Assembly: GCA_013002265.1 (NCBI GenBank)
Contig: JABDKK010000081.1
Span: 1-9,607, forward strand
Length of the DNA: 9,607 bases
Reading direction: 5' to 3'
Source of the DNA: Candidatus Nitrosopumilus sp.
GTDB taxonomy: Archaea; Thermoproteota; Nitrososphaeria; Nitrososphaerales; Nitrosopumilaceae
The position numbers and the translations under genes are program-made. Below, piece after piece: positions 6,737-9,607 of this stretch. The notes beneath the pieces are model-generated. The model was not told the origin of the DNA. It saw only the letters and a program-made list of their open reading frames with translations, and ran no database searches. Within the stretch, counting starts at the first letter, position 1. Each line of letters starts with the position of its first letter.

Positions 6737-7422
6737 TTGTATGCTGCAACCATTATTGCTCCACCCATTAGATCTTTCTCAAATTCCACTCTTGAGAATT
6801 TTTCTAACAACAACCCTTCGAGTTTTTTATTTTGTGGCCATCTTTTGAAAGTCCCATACAACGTTCCAAATTTCAAACCCAGTCTGCCCCCTGCGGCAAA
6901 TGCAAGAATAGGTAGTATGCATCTTAGATAAAATGAAACGCCTGCTCTGATAAATGCGCTGTCTGGTTTTCCCAAATCGACAATTACAAACCTTCCATCC
7001 TTTTTCAAAACCCTGTGAATTTCAGATATTGCAATTCTCAAATTGATTGCATCCCTCAATGAATAACCGCAAAGTACTGCATCAAACTCTTCGTCTCTAA
7101 ACGGAATGTGCTCAAAAACACCATTTGCCATGTCTGGGGTTTTTTGAAAATGACCTCCTGTATTTTTGAGCATTGGCACAAGCGGATCATAGAGTGTAAT
7201 TGAAATTTTTCCATCAGTTAATTTTAGGGCTGTCTTTGACATGTTTCCAAACCCAGAACCTGCGTCAAGAATTTTGTTTCCCGGTAATACTCTATTAGAA
7301 ATTCCCCTGTTTCTATGCTCTACGTCTTTTCCTAATGATATAATTGAATTTACTTTATCATAAACTGGAATGATCTCTCGAAGTACTTCCATTACTTCTC
7401 CCCAATAACTTCCTAAGCCCAT
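6733..7422 (-). CDS. UbiE/MenG-like SAM-dependent C-methyltransferase
   Basis: A 229-residue class I methyltransferase close to the UbiE/COQ5 family, which adds a methyl group to the ring in menaquinone or ubiquinone synthesis. It has the family N-terminus YDKVNSIISLG at 21-31 (UbiE signature YDxMNxxxSxG), the SAM-binding motif LDAGSGFGN at 52-60, acidic Asp79 at the end of strand 2, the family-typical CGYSLRDA at 118-125 (UbiE: YGLRN), and RVLKKDGRFVIVDLGKP at 137-153 corresponding to the second UbiE signature. A hydrophobic stretch (about 160-178) may touch the membrane or a lipid substrate. Thaumarchaeota use menaquinone-type quinones, so demethylmenaquinone methylation is a reasonable role, but substrate is inferred; no other quinone gene is in view. 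It follows psmA by 50 nt and overlaps the MFS gene by 4 nt. Confidence 0.85.
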   Translation of the reverse strand: MGLGSYWGEVMEVLREIIPVYDKVNSIISLGKDVEHRNRGISNRVLPGNKILDAGSGFGNMSKTALKLTDGKISITLYDPLVPMLKNTGGHFQKTPDMANGVFEHIPFRDEEFDAVLCGYSLRDAINLRIAISEIHRVLKKDGRFVIVDLGKPDSAFIRAGVSFYLRCILPILAFAAGGRLGLKFGTLYGTFKRWPQNKKLEGLLLEKFSRVEFEKDLMGGAIMVAAYK

Positions 7423-7445
7423 AACAATTCGTCTCTATACACTAG

Positions 7446-7462
7446 TTTGAATAGTTTTCAAA
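7446..7462. repeat. Short inverted repeat in the psmA-methyltransferase spacer
   Basis: TTTGAA at 7446-7451 and TTCAAA at 7457-7462 form a perfect 6-bp stem with a 5-nt loop (TAGTT), in the 50-nt gap between the psmA stop and the methyltransferase start. It is AT-rich and weak as an RNA hairpin. It could be an operator or an RNA processing/termination element, or chance in AT-rich DNA. Confidence 0.3.
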
Positions 7463-7472
7463 TCTAAAACTT

Positions 7473-8198
7473 CTATTGTGCAGAAAACTTTGATGAATTT
7501 TTTGAATACTCTGCCAAATCTGACTCTGAAATTTTTTCAAATGTCTTTTCTTGAGATGTAATCTTTGCCATTTTGACATGGTTGATTCCGTCTTTTTGCT
7601 CTGCTTTTAGATTGATTGCCGCTATTGCAAGAGCTGCAGCATCATCAAGACTCATTTCTTTATCGTAATGTTTTTCCAAAAACGCATTTACATCATCAGA
7701 ACCTGCACCAATTGCAATTGCTGCATATTGTACATATGTTCCACTTGGATCAGTTACATAGATTGATTCACCTTTTTGATCAATTCCTGCAATTATCAAA
7801 GCAACTCCATTTGGGCGCACGCCGGAATATTGAGTAAATTGATGTGATTGATCTGCTAAATGTTTTGCAACTGTTGCAACCTCCACAGATTCATCATAAG
7901 TCATTTTATTTCCCTGTGAGAAGAATCTGGCACTATCTACTTGAACACGTGCATCTGGAATATATCCTGCCGCTGCCACTCCTATGTGATAATCGACTTG
8001 GAAAATCTTTTGAGTAACATCCGAAGTTTGTAGTACTCGTGGTTTTTCTTCAACTGCTAAAATAACCCCGTCTTTGCTTAGAATACCAAGTGCAAGCGTT
8101 CCTCTTTTTACAGTCTCAATGGCATACTCGACTTGGTATATTCTGCCGTCTGGAGAATACATTGTTGGAGTCATATCGTAACCTCGAGATGCCATCAT
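7473..8198 (-). CDS. psmA: 20S proteasome alpha subunit
   Basis: A 241-residue alpha subunit of the archaeal 20S proteasome, which forms the outer heptameric rings and controls entry of unfolded substrates to the beta-subunit chamber. The alpha signature YDMTPTMYSPDGRIYQVEYA spans 7-26, including the MYSPDGR turn that shapes the pore. QKIFQVD at 63-69 supplies Lys64, equivalent to Thermoplasma Lys66, which receives the HbYX tail of the activating ATPase. QYSGVRPNGVALIIAGID at 123-140 and IGAGSDD at 163-169 are family-typical. The gate-forming YDR triad of most alpha subunits reads Tyr7-Asp8-Met9, so the Arg is missing. A Met-Met start leaves 8198 or 8195 open; either fits the upstream TATA-like box. 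The lone gene is separate from psmB, as usual in archaea. The C-terminal tail (after about 215) is polar and variable. Confidence 0.97.
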   Translation of the reverse strand: MMASRGYDMTPTMYSPDGRIYQVEYAIETVKRGTLALGILSKDGVILAVEEKPRVLQTSDVTQKIFQVDYHIGVAAAGYIPDARVQVDSARFFSQGNKMTYDESVEVATVAKHLADQSHQFTQYSGVRPNGVALIIAGIDQKGESIYVTDPSGTYVQYAAIAIGAGSDDVNAFLEKHYDKEMSLDDAAALAIAAINLKAEQKDGINHVKMAKITSQEKTFEKISESDLAEYSKNSSKFSAQ

Positions 8199-8221
8199 GA
8201 TATGACGAGTTTATTCTCAGT

Positions 8222-8231
8222 CAATTTAAGG
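8222..8231 (-). promoter_or_regulatory. TATA-like box for psmA
   Basis: On the minus strand 8222-8230 reads CTTAAATTG, 24-32 nt upstream of the ATG at 8198, fitting a leaderless archaeal promoter. CC just upstream could be part of a BRE-like element. Confidence 0.42.
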
Positions 8232-8372
8232 GTAATTATCCCATGCAAAGAATGGCCAATCTGGAAAAGATCTGGAAGCCTAGTGAAAGATCATGTTACA
8301 AGACAAATTTATCTAAAAATCTTTAATTGTTTTTAATTTTTCATAGACCAATTTCTAAGGGACTGGATCAAC

Positions 8373-8382
8373 ACCACGTGGT
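8373..8382. promoter_or_regulatory. Perfect 10-bp palindrome, candidate operator
   Basis: ACCACGTGGT at 8373-8382 is a perfect palindrome, GC-richer than its surroundings, in the divergent spacer between psmA and the unrecognised 8426 gene. It stands just upstream of a TATA-like TATAGATAT (8388-8396) and about 44 nt before the first possible start codon, a position where a dimeric regulator could act. Function is inferred from symmetry and place only; the rest of the 8199-8425 spacer shows AT-rich runs and no gene. Confidence 0.35.
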
Positions 8383-8425
8383 TTATGTATAGATATTTTC
8401 ATTAAATCACAGTATTCAAATAATA

Positions 8426-9151
8426 TTGAAAATAATTAATTTCGTGCCCAGCATTGCTGCCTTTGTTCGTATGATGATTTTGTTTTGGAAAAATGGCGAT
8501 GTATTAGAGCCCATATTGAAAGCACTACCTGATACACTTCCTAAAATTGGGGATGAGATGAAAAAAAGTGGAAAATTTACTTCAGACGTAAGTAAAATGC
8601 TAAAGGATGACGGAGGAAATCCAATTAATGCAGAAAAGGTTTCAAAACAAATTGCAACAGTTCTTGAGAACACAGAGTTTCCTTCATTTAGCATTCCTGC
8701 TCCATTTCCATTTCATAATCAGGGTTCCAAAACTGCATTGAAATGGGCTGCATTTACAATTAGACAAGCAGCAGATTCAATCAAAATTCAAGTTCCAACT
8801 GGGATCGCAATGAATCCTAAGACGGTAGGGATAGGAGGATTCACTGTTCCAATACCTGATGTAGACAAGCCTTTAGATCCATATCATATTTCTATAACAA
8901 AAGAGGTCCCAGATGCATTGAATGATGTTAGTGAGATGTTAAAGACTACAGCAAACGTATTAGAAACACTGGAATCAAACACTATTCATCTCATAAAACA
9001 AACTCAAGGTCAAATGACTCAATTAGGAGAAACATTTGGCACTGCAGGTGGCCTGCTTTATACCACTGGAAATTATGTTTATTGTGCAGGGAAAATATTT
9101 TGCTTAGAACCCCCTTTACCAAATGATGAAATGCAATGTCCGCCTCCATGA
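8426..9151 (+). CDS. Unrecognised protein, helical with a proline-rich middle and Cys-bearing C-terminus
   Basis: I do not recognise this family. The longest reading is 241 residues from a TTG at 8426; GTG at 8444 and ATG at 8471 or 8474 are in-frame alternatives, and an in-frame stop at 8390-8392 limits it upstream. Codon use and the long open frame support a real gene. The N-terminus has a mildly hydrophobic stretch (VPSIAAFVRMMILFW, 7-21), not a clear signal peptide. Residues about 26-83 and 158-200 look like amphipathic helices. The middle (84-160) is rich in Pro, Gly and beta-formers (FPSFSIPAPFPF, VPIPDVDKPLDP). A weak internal echo links PDTLPKIGDEMKK (35-47) with PDALNDVSEMLK (162-173). 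The end carries Cys220, Cys226 and Cys238 around a hydrophobic GGLLYTTGNYVYCAGK and finishes in PPP. A membrane-associated or surface role is possible but unproven. Confidence 0.72.
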   Translation: MKIINFVPSIAAFVRMMILFWKNGDVLEPILKALPDTLPKIGDEMKKSGKFTSDVSKMLKDDGGNPINAEKVSKQIATVLENTEFPSFSIPAPFPFHNQGSKTALKWAAFTIRQAADSIKIQVPTGIAMNPKTVGIGGFTVPIPDVDKPLDPYHISITKEVPDALNDVSEMLKTTANVLETLESNTIHLIKQTQGQMTQLGETFGTAGGLLYTTGNYVYCAGKIFCLEPPLPNDEMQCPPP

Positions 9152-9208
9152 TCAAAAAATTATTAACAAAATGATCTTGCATAATCATATCCAAGATTTA
9201 GTAAAAAA

Positions 9209-9442
9209 TTAACTTGGAGTCAGTTTTTCTCTAACCGTAATTCCTAAAACAACAAGACCTCCACCTGCACCTAGAACAATTATCCAATGATAGTCTGCAA
9301 TCACCTTTTTTGTTAATTCAACATAAAAGCCTTGAATGAATATGTATGATGCTACAGAACCTCCAAGCAGAAGAAATATTCCAATAATGGTGACTAGCAT
9401 GATGTCTTTTTTTGTTGCTCCTAGAAGTGTATCAGTTGGCAT
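9209..9442 (-). CDS. Small two-helix membrane protein, unknown function
   Basis: A 77-residue protein from ATG 9442. The frame extends to a TTG at 9457, but a TATA-like box at 9466-9472 sits 24-30 nt before 9442, favouring the ATG. Two transmembrane segments are visible, about 14-36 (IMLVTIIGIFLLLGGSVAS onward) and 53-70 (WIIVLGAGGGLVVLGITV), joined by a short polar loop (ELTKKVIADYH), with a charged N-terminus (TKKD) and C-terminus (REKLTPS). The glycine-rich second helix suggests close helix packing. No catalytic or binding residue stands out and I do not recognise a family; small subunits of respiratory or other membrane complexes can look like this, but nothing here ties it to one. It converges on the 8426-9151 gene with a 57-nt gap. 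Confidence 0.65.
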   Translation of the reverse strand: MPTDTLLGATKKDIMLVTIIGIFLLLGGSVASYIFIQGFYVELTKKVIADYHWIIVLGAGGGLVVLGITVREKLTPS

Positions 9443-9464
9443 GAAATGATTTTTCAATTTGTCG

Positions 9465-9474
9465 TATTTAATGA
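9465..9474 (-). promoter_or_regulatory. TATA-like box for the small membrane protein gene
   Basis: On the minus strand 9465-9474 reads ATTAAATACG, its core 24-30 nt before the ATG at 9442. The spacing fits a leaderless transcript and helps choose that start over TTG 9457. Confidence 0.42.
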
Positions 9475-9526
9475 CCCGAAATTTCTATGATTTCGTAATC
9501 CTAGTATAGATTATGAAATACTGGCA

Positions 9527-9538
9527 AATTTATTAATA
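9527..9538 (+). promoter_or_regulatory. Possible promoter for a gene beyond the right edge
   Basis: AATTTATTAATA at 9527-9538 is a good TATA-like sequence. It would place a transcript start near 9560. An in-frame pair of ATGs (9571 and 9580) follows and stays open to the last base, but 12 codons are too few to call a gene. Confidence 0.3.
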
Positions 9539-9566
9539 CAAAATCAGAATCTCGTTTCTTTGTAAC

Positions 9567-9585
9567 GATCATGCGGTGTATGATC
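9567..9585. repeat. Inverted repeat near the right edge
   Basis: GATCAT at 9567-9572 and ATGATC at 9580-9585 form a perfect 6-bp inverted repeat around a 7-nt centre (GCGGTGT). It lies just downstream of the possible promoter at 9527-9538 and could be an operator or an RNA stem at a transcript start; the window ends too soon to decide. Confidence 0.35.
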
Positions 9586-9607
9586 ATATTCATATACTTC
9601 TTATGTA

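Noticed and set aside
8133..8336. 67-residue plus-strand frame running from psmA into the spacer
   Set aside because: It begins inside the antisense of psmA and shows no recognisable composition or promoter; taken as chance.
8321..8340. T-rich run as a terminator in the psmA-8426 spacer
   Set aside because: Both flanking genes point away from the spacer, so there is no transcript to end there; the run is AT-rich promoter DNA.
9443..9457. TTG start for the small membrane protein
   Set aside because: The ATG at 9442 has a better-placed TATA-like box, and the five extra residues add no recognisable structure.
1..9607. CRISPR array, insertion sequence, prophage, tRNA or rRNA
   Set aside because: No regularly spaced repeats, transposase or integrase frames, terminal inverted repeats, or cloverleaf/rRNA signatures were seen while reading both strands.

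Overview
The window reads as an ordinary chromosomal segment of an ammonia-oxidising archaeon of the Nitrososphaerota (Thaumarchaeota), most likely a low-GC Nitrosopumilus/Nitrosarchaeum-type lineage. The grounds are the start of a eukaryote-type topoisomerase IB (a marker known among archaea from this phylum), an archaeal 20S proteasome alpha subunit, a TatA-like protein, a PII-family protein, a UbiE/MenG-like methyltransferase, AT-rich DNA, and TATA-like boxes about 22-34 nt upstream of start codons with no clear Shine-Dalgarno sequence (leaderless style). The taxon is inferred from gene content; no search was run.

Layout. Bases 1-3933 are on the minus strand: truncated topIB (1-471), a classical short-chain dehydrogenase (549-1379), and a large zinc-ribbon/DEAH helicase with a C-terminal DUF1998 domain (1423-3933). 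Divergent from the helicase is an orphan beta-type DNA methyltransferase (4026-4796, +). It converges, with a 6-nt gap, on a tatA-like gene (4803-5147, -). A divergent 128-nt spacer then leads to an unusual short PII-like gene (5276-5590, +), whose last 9 nt overlap the end of an MFS transporter gene (5582-6736, -). The transporter is translationally coupled through a 4-nt overlap to an upstream UbiE-like methyltransferase (6733-7422, -), which lies 50 nt behind psmA (7473-8198, -). A 227-nt divergent spacer containing a perfect 10-bp palindrome separates psmA from an unrecognised 241-aa gene (8426-9151, +). A two-helix small membrane protein (9209-9442, -) and a 165-nt right edge with a possible promoter and an inverted repeat close the window.

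Functional reading. The left third is DNA metabolism (topoisomerase, repair-type helicase, DNA methyltransferase). The middle holds protein export and a PII-like regulator. The right part holds protein degradation, a probable quinone-type methyltransferase with a coupled transporter, and two proteins of unknown role. No CRISPR array, tRNA, rRNA, insertion sequence or prophage module was seen. The items most worth a second look are the PII-like protein, which has a T-loop about 8 residues short and lacks several canonical ligand residues; the unrecognised 8426-9151 protein with its palindromic upstream region; and the helicase/methyltransferase divergent pair. I do not see convincing evidence of a novel multi-gene system.
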